DNA of 17,927 bases, taken from positions 1 to 17,927 of the forward strand of contig DATKGQ010000037.1 of the NCBI GenBank assembly GCA_035510715.1, read 5' to 3'. Numbering within the stretch: the stretch's first letter is position 1; each line of letters opens with the position of its first letter. Below, in pieces: positions 1 to 7,763 of this stretch. A program made the position numbers and the translations under genes. The DNA comes from DATKGQ01 sp035510715. GTDB taxonomy: Bacteria; Patescibacteriota; Saccharimonadia; Saccharimonadales; UBA4665. Below the pieces are notes generated by a model. The model did not search any database and had not been told where the DNA came from. It saw only the letters and a program-made list of their open reading frames with translations.

Positions 1-141
1 AACTTCAATAAAATGATCAGGCGTTATATACCCAAAGGTACTGACTTATCTACAATTAACCAAACTCAGGTTGATGAATATATGTCCATCATAAACAATA
101 AGCCCAGGAGAAGTCTGGGCTACAAGAGTGCGCTACAATTA
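1..141. repeat. Left copy of 141-bp exact terminal direct repeat
   Basis: Bases 1-141 are identical, base for base, to 17787-17927. The length equals a common maximum assembly k-mer, which is what a looped contig shows at its ends. It lies wholly inside the IS30 C-terminal coding fragment. Confidence 0.97.
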
Positions 142-171
142 GCTAATGAGAAAGGAATACTCCGAAAGTAG
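1..171 (+). pseudogene. IS30-family transposase, C-terminal fragment
   Basis: The first 56 codons read as the end of an IS30-type DDE transposase and stop at TAG 169-171. The diagnostic stretch is IRRYIPKGTDLS followed by NNKPRRSLGYKSALQL, the family's usual C-terminal block. The fragment begins with NFNKM, just after the place where the catalytic Glu of the family (in a NEN-like context) is expected, so the catalytic core is absent from the window. If the ends join, the codon before is ATA (Ile) and the sequence upstream no longer resembles IS30. This is therefore a remnant, or the edge of an element cut by the contig end. I could not define an inverted repeat after the stop with confidence. 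Confidence 0.85.
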
Positions 172-550
172 TGAGTGTCCTACTAATGGCCTGAATTTAG
201 GTTTCGTAGCCGAAAAGTTCTATAAACGTTTTCTAGCCAAATCACAGGACTTATATTGCTTGAATTGATCTTTTAAATAATACTGAGCAATTATTATCAC
301 TCCACAAATCTAACAAGTTTCCCGTCACCAGATAATAAGAAAGCAGTACTTCAAAGTCTGTCTAATTATTTCTAATGCTTGCTTGTTAAGTACCAGGTTA
401 ACGATATTTTACTGAGACAAGGCATCGCACTGCCGATTAGTGATACTGATGATGCACAGCCCGTTTGGGCCAGAAATAAATTCGTATAATGGTGCTGCTT
501 GCTATTGATAGCAATTTGAAAATATACTTATTGTTCATAAGGAGATTAAT
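172..550. other. Intergenic region with promoter for the 551 operon
   Basis: No complete gene is visible. A TATAAT box lies at 485-490, about 60 bases before the first start codon. No well-spaced -35 box was found (TTGGGC at 465-470 is only 14 bases away). One plus-strand frame stays open from about 377 to a TAA at 487-489 and ends in DDAQPVWARNKFV. It may be the tail of a lost gene, but it has no start codon and no recognised family. The rest is AT-rich sequence after the transposase stop, which should contain the IS end. Confidence 0.4.
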
Positions 551-1264
551 ATGAGTGAACGTAGTGAGAGCGCGACAACTCCCGATGAACAGTTTGAATT
601 AGGCAGTCTTCTAGATCTAAAACGGATTGCCACAATCGAAGTACCGACAATCGGCAGCATTGAGGAATTCCAAAGTTTTTTAATTGCCAATCATGTAACC
701 GAATCATTCGCGACGGCTATCTACGCAAATGCTTCCGGAGAAAACTTCCAATCCCCGGCTGTATCAATTGGCCAAAGCGGTTATCCCGAAGACTATGCCT
801 ATAAGTTCGATGCCATGGTTAGTCCTGATTTTTATGAACGGGTTATAAAGCCCGGGGTTTTGAGTCCCGGTTGGCTTGGAGGATATGGACCTAAAGTTAC
901 GGCAATCAGAGTGCGCGGTCAGCGGAAAACCGCTTCCAGACTATTCGATTATAATTATTTTTTAAGCCTGCCCATCAAGATGACAAGAACTAATAACAAT
1001 GATTATTCGCTGGAAACTGCCCTTCCCCCGGAAGCCTGGTATCAGAGCGGAACGGAACAAGTAACGTCTGGCCAGCCCGGTCCTGGCCGTCGATCAGATC
1101 TGTCGATCCTGCCGCTGGTATTAAAAGAAGCGGCCCTGGATTTACATGACGCCGTCAAAAGCGTCGGGCGCCGTCGGCAGATAGCCGCCGAGATTAGTAA
1201 TGTGATTACCGAGCAAATACCTGTCCAAATACTAAATATGCTGGCTGATAATAATCAGTCATAA
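551..1264 (+). CDS. Hypothetical protein, first gene of four-gene operon
   Basis: I do not recognise this 237-residue protein. The ATG is set by a strong Shine-Dalgarno AAGGAG eight bases upstream (541 region). It has no signal peptide or membrane segment and looks cytoplasmic. The first 35 residues are acidic and polar. A mixed alpha/beta-looking middle (about 35-165) is followed by a Gly/Pro-rich linker near 175-182 and a predicted amphipathic helical tail (about 185-232) with a basic GRRRQ patch. The next gene starts 15 bases after its stop and has its own Shine-Dalgarno, so the two are probably co-transcribed. Codon use matches the neighbours and there is no sign of damage. It could belong to a lineage-restricted CPR family; no function is claimed. 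Confidence 0.85.
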   Translation: MSERSESATTPDEQFELGSLLDLKRIATIEVPTIGSIEEFQSFLIANHVTESFATAIYANASGENFQSPAVSIGQSGYPEDYAYKFDAMVSPDFYERVIKPGVLSPGWLGGYGPKVTAIRVRGQRKTASRLFDYNYFLSLPIKMTRTNNNDYSLETALPPEAWYQSGTEQVTSGQPGPGRRSDLSILPLVLKEAALDLHDAVKSVGRRRQIAAEISNVITEQIPVQILNMLADNNQS

Positions 1265-1279
1265 AGGGAGAATAAGGTA

Positions 1280-1711
1280 ATGAGTGAAAGACGACCCGAA
1301 GAAATAAAAGTGGTAGATGAAGACGTATTAGTGGAACTAAGTGATAAGTACCAAGAAGTACTTAATAATTTAATGATGCTTCACAGAATATTTGCTATTC
1401 CGGATATAGCCGATCGGCATATCCAAATTGAAGCTATAAGCTCTTCTATTGATTTAGGCGGTTTCTTTATGGATGAGATAGCCAGCGATCCTAGGTGCCG
1501 GGAAAGTTTGGATATCGGACCAGAAGGCGGTGATGTAATTGTCGGCACGGCGAATTGCCTGGTTAAAAGGCCTTACAATGGCAAAGATGAATTGCAGCTA
1601 CAAGTTAATGTAGCTACCAGAACAGGATCGGCGCTAGGTTATTTTCGGCTTGAGCAAACATTAGCGGGGTGCTTTATAACTCAGCCGCTGACTGAATTTA
1701 TTGGCGGATAA
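1280..1711 (+). CDS. Hypothetical protein, second gene of operon
   Basis: This is a 143-residue acidic soluble protein of unknown family. The start is supported by a purine-rich site (GGGAGAATAAGG) just upstream of ATG 1280, 15 bases after the preceding stop. Residues 10-40 look helical (VELSDKYQEVLNNLMMLHRI). A more beta-like part follows, with a Gly-rich turn around GPEGGDVIVGTANCL and a terminal stretch ending in FIGG. There are no membrane segments and no catalytic motif that I can name. Its position between two other orphan genes, all with strong ribosome binding sites, suggests the products are made together and may interact; that is inference from spacing only. Confidence 0.82.
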   Translation: MSERRPEEIKVVDEDVLVELSDKYQEVLNNLMMLHRIFAIPDIADRHIQIEAISSSIDLGGFFMDEIASDPRCRESLDIGPEGGDVIVGTANCLVKRPYNGKDELQLQVNVATRTGSALGYFRLEQTLAGCFITQPLTEFIGG

Positions 1712-1737
1712 ATTTAAAAATATTTAAGGAGAAGACG

Positions 1738-2340
1738 ATGACAAGTATGGAAGACTTAGGTGGCAACGAAGCGGTTGGAAAACGCACCAAACAACTGGCT
1801 CAACGACCCGCCCGGATTGCCGAAATCGTTATCCGCGGTTTCTTGGATGACTTTACCGGTGACGACGGAGTAATAACCCAGGGACAACTAGCAAAGATTA
1901 TTACCGGCGTCCGCAAAAAGTCCGTTGATAAATACACCGAAGAAAGAAACTTAGGTATGCATAACGACATGATCAGCACCCAAACCGGACTGACGGCACT
2001 TATAAGGTTTGATAGGGTTAAAGAATCGTTTAACGCCTGGTTAGAAATGCACCCGGAAGGTCCGCATACCGCAACCCTGGTTGAGAACAGCCAGGCTGAC
2101 GGCGACCCTCTGTACGTCTTAACCCTGCCAGAAGGCGCTTTTCAAGCTTTCGATACCCATGTCCGCCTTTACCCGGAAGCCCAGATTATCGAGGACCAAA
2201 TCCGGGACCCTAACGGGAAAGAGTTTGAACGCCATGACCGCATCTCGCTAAGCACGGTTGCGGAAGTAATTAGAATCGAAGGCCAAGGGGGAGAATTATG
2301 GCAAAGCTTGTTTTTCTCACCAGACGGTACAGAGAAATAA
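1738..2340 (+). CDS. Hypothetical protein, third gene of operon
   Basis: This 200-residue soluble protein is of unknown family. AAGGAG lies eight bases before ATG 1738, the canonical position. The N-terminal third is basic and helical (KRTKQLAQRPARIAEIVIRGFLD). Residues 35-60 (DDFTGDDGVITQGQLAKII) faintly recall an EF-hand-like helix-loop-helix with Asp at several loop positions, but the spacing is not a proper EF loop and I do not call it. The C-terminal half is acidic with aromatic residues and ends SLFFSPDGTEK. The frame is intact. The next gene, 45 bases downstream, is broken. Function is unknown. Confidence 0.82.
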   Translation: MTSMEDLGGNEAVGKRTKQLAQRPARIAEIVIRGFLDDFTGDDGVITQGQLAKIITGVRKKSVDKYTEERNLGMHNDMISTQTGLTALIRFDRVKESFNAWLEMHPEGPHTATLVENSQADGDPLYVLTLPEGAFQAFDTHVRLYPEAQIIEDQIRDPNGKEFERHDRISLSTVAEVIRIEGQGGELWQSLFFSPDGTEK

Positions 2341-2385
2341 GTTGATAAATATTCTTCAACGGCAATGTAATTAAACGGAGGCAAA

Positions 2386-2902
2386 ATGGAAGATCGGTAT
2401 GAAAACTTACAATCAAAATAACCAAGTACTTAAAGAAAAACCGACGGACAACCGCAACTAAGCGGATCGCCACCAATACCGGGTTAATCGCGGTTCAGAA
2501 ATTAACAACTCCCCAAAAAATAGAAATCGGCCGTATTCAAGCTCCGGAACCGCCGGGGCATCCCTACTCCAGGGTCGTAGTAGCCGATTACCTGGGATCA
2601 CCGGGCCTGAGCCTGAAGCCTTTAGACAGGCACTATACATGGTTACCCCACTATAACCTTGAGGATGCTTCAAGAGATTTTTTATCGCCAAGATCGGCGA
2701 AACTAAAGGCATTTTTGAACCATATAAAGCCTGGCGGGCTTTCCAAGTCGATATTGACAACAACAACTTCCCCGATCCCTTTACAGAAGCAGCCGATGAA
2801 CTTTATTATCAGGCTGCCGGCATGCTTAAGATCATCGGGGCTATGGCCCTAGCTTCATCAGAGACTGTTACTGTTTCCCCTCTCCTAGAGCCAGAAAATT
2901 AA
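2386..2902 (+). pseudogene. Frameshifted fourth gene of operon (two -1 frame changes)
   Basis: An ATG at 2386 follows a good Shine-Dalgarno (CGGAGG) but reads only MEDRYENLQSK before TAA 2419. Coding character continues in the -1 frame, as KLTIKITKYLKKNRR and later IEIGRIQAPEPPGHPYSRVV, up to about 2684. It then moves to the next -1 frame (IAKIGETKGIFEPYKAWRAF) and ends at TAA 2900-2902. Both changes are explained by loss of one base from a homopolymer: an A run near 2402-2405 and the T run 2678-2683. The intact product would be about 170 residues and soluble, of unknown family. The second change falls on an in-phase T TTT TTA heptamer, so programmed -1 slippage is possible there, but the first has no such signal. 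Decay is the simpler reading. Confidence 0.7.
2678..2684 (+). other. Slippery heptamer T TTT TTA at the frame switch
   Basis: The upstream coding frame reads GAT TTT TTA at 2676-2684, giving X XXY YYZ in exact phase. A -1 slip here would continue as ATC GCC AAG, which is the frame that looks coding downstream. The zero frame itself stays open to TAG 2850-2852. I did not find a convincing stimulatory stem-loop just downstream. Confidence 0.4.
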
Positions 2903-3373
2903 TTTAAACTTAGCAAAACTCTCTACTATTGAGGACGCATTAATAATCGTTAAGCATTAAGCCGGTATTAATGTTTAAAACATTTAATTATCAGCGGATT
3001 ATCCAAAAATAGGACATATTTGCATAGCTGTTTAAGCACGTTATTGTACTGAAATGGGTATAAGCGATGATACCCATTTGAGCTGTGGTTAACGGATTTA
3101 GTAATGTCTATTTATTGCCCTTCTATTATATATACTATATAGGGCAAGAAATTATGTGGCGGGCTGTCGTATGCAAAGTCTAGTGATATTCAAGAAAACT
3201 ATGTCAAACAATCCTAAGCACTACTCCCTGAATACTAAACAATTACACGTCTTAAAATTATCTATAAATTCCAGCCACCCATTAAGTGATAATAAATAAC
3301 CATATCTACTGTATAATATATAGTAATTGTTTTTGTTAAAAAACACATATAAAGGTAAAGGATCTGATTTACT
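2903..3373. promoter_or_regulatory. Intergenic region with hairpins and promoter of the MFS gene
   Basis: No gene is visible in this 471-base stretch. It holds a perfect 10-bp inverted repeat at 3052-3079 and an imperfect GCCCT/AGGGC hairpin around 3118-3147 with an AT-rich loop. A TATAAT box lies at 3312-3317, about 57 bases before the MFS start codon. AAAGGA at 3356-3361 is the likely ribosome binding site, with a rather long 12-base spacing to ATG 3374. Confidence 0.45.
3052..3079. repeat. Perfect 10-bp inverted repeat
   Basis: AAATGGGTAT at 3052-3061 is followed by an 8-base spacer and its exact complement ATACCCATTT at 3070-3079. No T-tract follows on either strand, so this is not a standard terminator. 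It lies about 300 bases before the exporter gene and 150 after the broken operon gene. It could be an operator or an RNA hairpin. Confidence 0.6.
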
Positions 3374-4954
3374 ATGAGTGATGTTGTCCCCAAAATAAAC
3401 ACCTTAGAGCATACAGAGGAGCGTAGCCATAGAGAAATAATGGTTGTGATAACTGCCTTAATGCTGGCAATGCTACTCGGCGCCCTAGACCAGACTATCG
3501 TCTCAACTGCTCTACCGCGGATCGTTACCGATTTACATGGACTTAATCGCTTATCCTGGGTGGTAACTGCTTACCTATTAACAAGCACTATCGCAATGCC
3601 GCTTTATGGAAAGATTGGCGACATGTATGGCCGCAAGAAAATATTCATGTTCAGTATTGCTATCTTCTTGATTGGTTCAGTGCTTTGTGGCCTTAGCCAA
3701 AATATGACTGAACTTATCGGTTTTAGAGCTTTGCAAGGCTTTGGCGCCGGCGGGCTGATTACTTTAGCCTTAGCCATTGTTGGCGACGTGGTACCAGCTC
3801 GGCGACGAGGTCGTTATCAAGGATATTTCGGCGCGGTCTTTGGGGTGGCCAGTATTGCTGGCCCGCTCTTGGGCGGTTTCTTTACTGATAGTCTATCTTG
3901 GCGCTGGATATTTTACGTTAATATACCAATCGGCTTATTGGCTCTTTTGGCTATTTGGTTTAGGTTACACTTACCGGTACACCGAACCGAGCACAAGATT
4001 GATTTTGTCGGCACAGCACTGTTAACAGCCAGCGTAGTCTGCCTATTGCTAGTAACTGTGTTAGGTGGCACTAGCTATGCCTGGGGATCACCAACAATTA
4101 TTGGTCTGATAGCTGCCGGCTTACTATCGCTCGGACTATTCATCCCGTGGGAAGGCCATGTACCCGAACCGATCCTGCCACTACGGTTATTTAAAAACGA
4201 AATTTTTACCGTCTCTGTCCTGCTTAGCTTAGTGGTCGGCATTGCGATGTTTGGTGCCATAATCTTTTTGCCGGAGTACCAACAAATTATTCGCGGTGCC
4301 TCGGCTACAAAATCCGGACTGATGTTACTGCCGCTGGTTTTTGGTATGCTAGTTGCTTCAATAATTTCGGGCCGGATCATTTCCCATTGGGGCCGCTACC
4401 GACTGTTCCCGATTATTGGAACAATACTGGTGACAATCGGCTTCTACTTATTCAGCACCATCACGCTTAGTACTTCATATCTGCGCTTATCGGTTTGGAT
4501 GGTGGTTCTAGGCATTGGTATCGGGTCGTTCATGCAGGTAATGACGCTAGCAGTCCAAAATTCAGTCGACCGCAAAGACCTGGGTACCGCTACATCGGCG
4601 GCTACCTTTTTTAGGACGATGGGTAGCGCCTTCGGCACTTCACTATTCGGGGCAATCTTAGTTAATCGCCTGAGCCATAACATAACGAAGTTTGTACCTC
4701 ACGTAGCCAGTGCCCCGGCAATTAACGCCAGCATAATTCAGAGCGGTACAGCTCAGCTGGCTAAAGCGCCCCCGGCGGTCATACACGGTTTCTTTTTGGC
4801 GTTTGCCCATGCTTTTCATACAGTCTATCTATGGGGTATACCATTGGCTTTTATCGCAATATTGCTTGCCTTAATGCTTAAGGAAACACCGCTACGGACT
4901 TCTATTAGGGAAGAAGCCGCTGGCGAGGCACTAGAATTTCACGAAAAAATATAA
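3374..4954 (+). CDS. DHA2-family (EmrB/QacA-type) MFS drug exporter
   Basis: This 526-residue integral membrane protein has about 14 hydrophobic segments, the architecture of the DHA2 branch of drug:H+ antiporters. Visible family motifs are LDQTIVSTALP (38-48, motif D1 in helix 1), GKIGDMYGRKK (79-89, motif A between helices 2 and 3), FRALQGFGAGG (117-127) and GPLLGG...WRWIFYVN (163-183, motif C, the antiporter signature in helix 5). Length is normal and the frame intact. The N-terminal 20 residues are hydrophilic and cytoplasmic. It should export drugs or other amphipathic compounds from the cytoplasm using the proton gradient; the substrate cannot be told from sequence. It stands alone, with its own promoter and no adjacent TetR/MarR regulator, and is convergent with the DUF218 gene 43 bases away. 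Confidence 0.95.
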   Translation: MSDVVPKINTLEHTEERSHREIMVVITALMLAMLLGALDQTIVSTALPRIVTDLHGLNRLSWVVTAYLLTSTIAMPLYGKIGDMYGRKKIFMFSIAIFLIGSVLCGLSQNMTELIGFRALQGFGAGGLITLALAIVGDVVPARRRGRYQGYFGAVFGVASIAGPLLGGFFTDSLSWRWIFYVNIPIGLLALLAIWFRLHLPVHRTEHKIDFVGTALLTASVVCLLLVTVLGGTSYAWGSPTIIGLIAAGLLSLGLFIPWEGHVPEPILPLRLFKNEIFTVSVLLSLVVGIAMFGAIIFLPEYQQIIRGASATKSGLMLLPLVFGMLVASIISGRIISHWGRYRLFPIIGTILVTIGFYLFSTITLSTSYLRLSVWMVVLGIGIGSFMQVMTLAVQNSVDRKDLGTATSAATFFRTMGSAFGTSLFGAILVNRLSHNITKFVPHVASAPAINASIIQSGTAQLAKAPPAVIHGFFLAFAHAFHTVYLWGIPLAFIAILLALMLKETPLRTSIREEAAGEALEFHEKI

Positions 4955-4997
4955 AATAGATTGGGTAATTATCCTCTAGATGTGAAGTCTGTTTTAC

Positions 4998-5702
4998 TTA
5001 ATTGTTGCCAAAGGGTTCACTGGCGGTTTGACTATTTGGACCATTAGGTGCTCGTCTGACTAAGAATGAACCGATATTCCTTAGTCGTCTATTGGCAGCT
5101 TCTAGAACTCGTTGCCGCTTCATAATCGCCGGGATATTACCTGATCTGACGCCAAACATAAACCCGCGGGTAACGTAATTTATCCAACGCTCTTCATCTT
5201 TTTGATTTTGGGTGATAATAGTTCTAAAAGTAATGGGTTCTACCCTATGTTTAGGAAATACCAACCGGCCGATAAATTGGGGTCGGTTATATAAATCATG
5301 CAAATTATCTGTTACGAAACCCAGCATTTCGTCTGGTTGAAGCTGAAGCAGCTCGCTGCTGTTAGCAAAATTAGCAACCGTACTATTGGATTCCCCTTCT
5401 GCAGACCAATCAATGTTATCTAATAATGGCCGGCCGCTTTCTGTATCAGAATATGTTCTGGCATACTCCAGCATTGCTTGGCCTTCGCTAACAGGAGGAA
5501 TCTCACCTTGCCTGACTTGCCGCCAATAGCAACCACCGCTGAATATAACTATTCTGGGGTGCAGGGATTCAGCGACCTGAACAGCAACTTCACAACGACG
5601 TAAACTACGGGCCGACAGCTCACCATTGACGTCGACTTTATGCCCTAAAACCAATAAAGCATCAATTGGCAGATTATTTTTAATTGCTTCACAGGCATCC
5701 AT
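4998..5702 (-). CDS. DUF218 (YdcF/SanA-like) domain protein
   Basis: This 234-residue protein has the DUF218 pattern in order: LLVLG (16-20), GELSARSLRRCEVA (27-40), a second strand ending FSGG (51-57), SEGQAM (72-77) and ESNSTVANFANS (104-115). DUF218 proteins in other bacteria are linked to envelope and murein metabolism; the reaction is not settled for this branch. I chose ATG 5702, not the longer open frame to 5759. A TATAAT box (5733 to 5728 on this strand) and GAAGAGGA sit directly in front of 5702, so the longer start would lie upstream of the promoter. The C-terminal 80 residues are basic (KRQRVLEAANRRLRN) and beyond the core domain. There is no signal peptide from this start. The gene is divergent from the prepilin-like gene. 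Confidence 0.85.
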   Translation of the reverse strand: MDACEAIKNNLPIDALLVLGHKVDVNGELSARSLRRCEVAVQVAESLHPRIVIFSGGCYWRQVRQGEIPPVSEGQAMLEYARTYSDTESGRPLLDNIDWSAEGESNSTVANFANSSELLQLQPDEMLGFVTDNLHDLYNRPQFIGRLVFPKHRVEPITFRTIITQNQKDEERWINYVTRGFMFGVRSGNIPAIMKRQRVLEAANRRLRNIGSFLVRRAPNGPNSQTASEPFGNN

Positions 5703-5727
5703 TAAAAAATCATCCTCTTCACAATAA

Positions 5728-5733
5728 ATTATA
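5728..5733 (-). promoter_or_regulatory. -10 box of the DUF218 gene
   Basis: On the minus strand this reads TATAAT, 25 bases before ATG 5702, giving a predicted leader of about 19 bases containing GAAGAGGA. It decides the start of the DUF218 gene. No clear -35 box was found. Confidence 0.5.
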
Positions 5734-5826
5734 CGAACGCTTATAGTAACATAATACAAACGATAATACTATTTTATAAACTTATGCAACCCAACTTGTC
5801 AGTGTAACTTCATGCCGCTTGATTTT

Positions 5827-5849
5827 TGCTTATGCCGTAACAATAAGCA
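5827..5849. promoter_or_regulatory. Dyad operator candidate between divergent promoters
   Basis: TGCTTAT and ATAAGCA form a perfect 7-bp dyad separated by 9 bases. The right half ends two bases before the -35 box of the 5890 gene, in the 187-base gap between two divergent genes. That position suits a regulator acting on the prepilin-like gene. A transcribed hairpin is the alternative. Confidence 0.4.
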
Positions 5850-5851
5850 TA

Positions 5852-5880
5852 TTGTAAATACCAATTAGTTTTAATATGAT
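5852..5880 (+). promoter_or_regulatory. Promoter of the prepilin-like gene
   Basis: TTGTAA at 5852-5857 and TATGAT at 5875-5880 are separated by exactly 17 bases. The expected start of transcription (about 5887) is only a few bases from ATG 5890, and there is no Shine-Dalgarno. The mRNA is predicted to be leaderless or nearly so. Confidence 0.55.
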
Positions 5881-5889
5881 TAATGTTAG

Positions 5890-7059
5890 ATGAAAAAAAC
5901 AAAAAAGAGTGCTGCAGGTTTCAGTCTCGTTGAGTTATTAATCGTATTAGTTATTTTAGTAGCGATAGTCGGCGTCGGATTATTCGTATACCAGAAAGCA
6001 AATAAGGGTTCCGGCAATATCTATTTTTTGCAAAATGATAACGGCCGGCTTAACTTGGCTATGACCAACGTCTACAAACAAAACGGTAGTAAGATTGTTG
6101 TCTCCGGCACGGGCTATGAAAATACTTACATACCGCCTAGCCTTTACGGTATAGGCAGTGAGTATGTTGGCAATACCTATCAAACCGCCATACTGGCCAG
6201 CCCGAATTGGGATTATGTCGCGCTCCGTTCCCAAAGGGATCCGAATTACACAAAACTGTATATGTATGATGCGGCCAGCAATTCCCTAAATATCGTCGAC
6301 CAATCCAAAGCTTCCTTCGAGTTCATTGGCTGGCTGAATGGCAGGTTCCTCTATTTAAGTACATCGTTTGCGTCGCAGCTCGGGCAGTCTTCGCAGCCGG
6401 GCAACATTATGTCATATAACCCAAGCACTAAAACTTCGATTACGTTATCTAAGGTCTCCGCTGTCTGTACTGGATTCGTCTATATTATTACCGGCAAGCT
6501 AGTCTGTGATAATAACGCCAGCAATTACTCAGCCGTCTACCAGTTTAACGCTGATGGATCAGGCCTGGTTAAATTGCTAAATACTAAAGAGACCGGTGTA
6601 TTTACGAATAATATTTATTCGCCTGATTCACTCTATTTTTCATTGTATCCACAGTACGGTACTAATCTTAGCAATCTATATTACGTTTATACCAATGGCA
6701 CGGTCAGTAAGACCACCAACTACTTGGCAAATAATCAGCCGTATCATTTTTATATTTCTTCCCCGTCAGGTTCACAGACAACATGGTATGAGAAAGTAGG
6801 CGGCAAAGATGCAATTTACGTCGGTAATAGTAACGCTGCTAACGGCAAAGTTGTGGCCACGCTGCCAAGCGGCTATGAGCCGTACGCCTGGTATATAAAC
6901 ACCCTGATTGTGTCTAAAGACAGCAACACTCTGTATAAGCTAAATACTAAAACGAGCGGTCTAACAGAATTATCTGCATATAATCAATCGGCGATGGGTT
7001 ATAGCTGGGCGATGGCTGGTTGCCCGGGAGCTACTTACGGCTACGCCGGTATTCTTTAA
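5890..7059 (+). CDS. Prepilin-signal protein with propeller-like body
   Basis: The N-terminus is a textbook type IV prepilin signal: a basic leader (MKKTKKSAAG), cleavage site G10/F11, Glu at mature position 5 (FSLVELL) and a hydrophobic helix to about residue 31. A prepilin peptidase should cut and methylate it at the membrane. The remaining 350 residues are not a normal pilin head. They contain recurring beta-strand units with Tyr/Gly/Asn/Ser-rich turns (NIYFLQNDNG, KLYMYDAASN, GLVKLL, IYSPDSLYFS, TLYKLNTKTSGL), which resemble TolB/WD-type propeller blades. At 389 residues it is more than twice the length of a major pilin. It is probably a minor pilin or surface protein that displays a binding propeller. 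The propeller call rests on my reading of the repeats. Other pilus assembly genes are not in the window. Confidence 0.85.
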   Translation: MKKTKKSAAGFSLVELLIVLVILVAIVGVGLFVYQKANKGSGNIYFLQNDNGRLNLAMTNVYKQNGSKIVVSGTGYENTYIPPSLYGIGSEYVGNTYQTAILASPNWDYVALRSQRDPNYTKLYMYDAASNSLNIVDQSKASFEFIGWLNGRFLYLSTSFASQLGQSSQPGNIMSYNPSTKTSITLSKVSAVCTGFVYIITGKLVCDNNASNYSAVYQFNADGSGLVKLLNTKETGVFTNNIYSPDSLYFSLYPQYGTNLSNLYYVYTNGTVSKTTNYLANNQPYHFYISSPSGSQTTWYEKVGGKDAIYVGNSNAANGKVVATLPSGYEPYAWYINTLIVSKDSNTLYKLNTKTSGLTELSAYNQSAMGYSWAMAGCPGATYGYAGIL

Positions 7060-7144
7060 TCCTTTGGGATAAAAGAACTTTTAAAGCAAATTAAGTCTGG
7101 CAGCATAAAAACAAGACCGCTAGACGATGTCAGTAGTTATACTT

Positions 7145-7750
7145 TTAGTAACTATTGATTTTCTCAACGTAGCTCAAAAAGTTATTATCCTGGCAGAGCG
7201 GTTCGGTATAAAAATAAAGAGTTTTTCCATTGGCCAGCTTTTTAGTAAAGGTTAGCTTCGAAGCATTAAACGGCCCGAAATAAATTGATATTCCTCTTGT
7301 GCAGGACTGGGCCTTAGGAACGGCATTAAAAATGGCTGTCAGGCTAGCCCCTGTCAGAATAGGTGTGCTGGCGGCATTAATGTCTCCCTGATCGGCAATC
7401 TGAACTTCGGCCGGGACGCCGTTGCCCGCCCCCATGTAGTTATAGACAATTTGTCCTAATTTCTCTGGCGTTGGCGGTAAGACTAACTTGGCATCCGGTA
7501 AATAAGCGTTGTCGGTAACCGGGTCTATAACGACGGGCTTATTAGCCCCATCAATTGCCCTCACAATCAGGTAAGATATTTTGTCGACATACGAATTATT
7601 CAGATAATAGTTATCTAAACGATTTTGATTTAACAGATATGACGTCGTACCTAAATTGGCGATAAATACGAGACCTAAAAGCGTCATAATTGAAAACCGC
7701 AGCGGATTTTTAATTATATAAGTTTTAAGTTCTTTAATTTTTGTTAGCAT
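7145..7750 (-). CDS. Single-pass membrane protein with exported domain
   Basis: This 201-residue protein has a basic N-terminus (KIKELKTYIIKNPLR), one hydrophobic segment at about 19-40, and a polar exported domain without known motifs. Lack of a cleavage site suggests a type II anchor. Two cysteines (C150, C186) in the outer domain could pair. A good promoter lies just upstream, with a leader of only a few bases. It converges on the prepilin-like gene (85 bases between stops) and lies near two other membrane or surface proteins, so an envelope role is likely. An accessory role with the prepilin-like protein is possible but unproven. The family is not recognised. Confidence 0.8.
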   Translation of the reverse strand: MLTKIKELKTYIIKNPLRFSIMTLLGLVFIANLGTTSYLLNQNRLDNYYLNNSYVDKISYLIVRAIDGANKPVVIDPVTDNAYLPDAKLVLPPTPEKLGQIVYNYMGAGNGVPAEVQIADQGDINAASTPILTGASLTAIFNAVPKAQSCTRGISIYFGPFNASKLTFTKKLANGKTLYFYTEPLCQDNNFLSYVEKINSY

Positions 7751-7763
7751 ACTTCTAAAAAGG

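Noticed and set aside
377..489. Open stretch ending DDAQPVWARNKFV as a gene
   Set aside because: It has no start codon or ribosome site, is short, and its end overlaps the -10 box of the next operon; at most it is a remnant.
1770..1920. EF-hand-like loop in the third operon protein (DDFTGDDGVITQGQL)
   Set aside because: The acidic residues resemble a calcium loop, but the 12-residue spacing and the flanking helices do not match well enough to call it.
2169..2766. Minus-strand open frames over the operon's third and fourth genes
   Set aside because: They have no ribosome sites, lie opposite clearly coding plus-strand sequence, and look like shadows of codon bias.
4075..4683. Minus-strand open frames inside the MFS gene
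   Set aside because: They are antisense to a conserved transporter and have no start signals.
7060..7144. Terminator between the convergent prepilin-like and membrane-protein genes
   Set aside because: Only short stems (TAAAAG/CTTTTA, TAGTTA/TAACTA) without a proper GC stem and T-tract are present.
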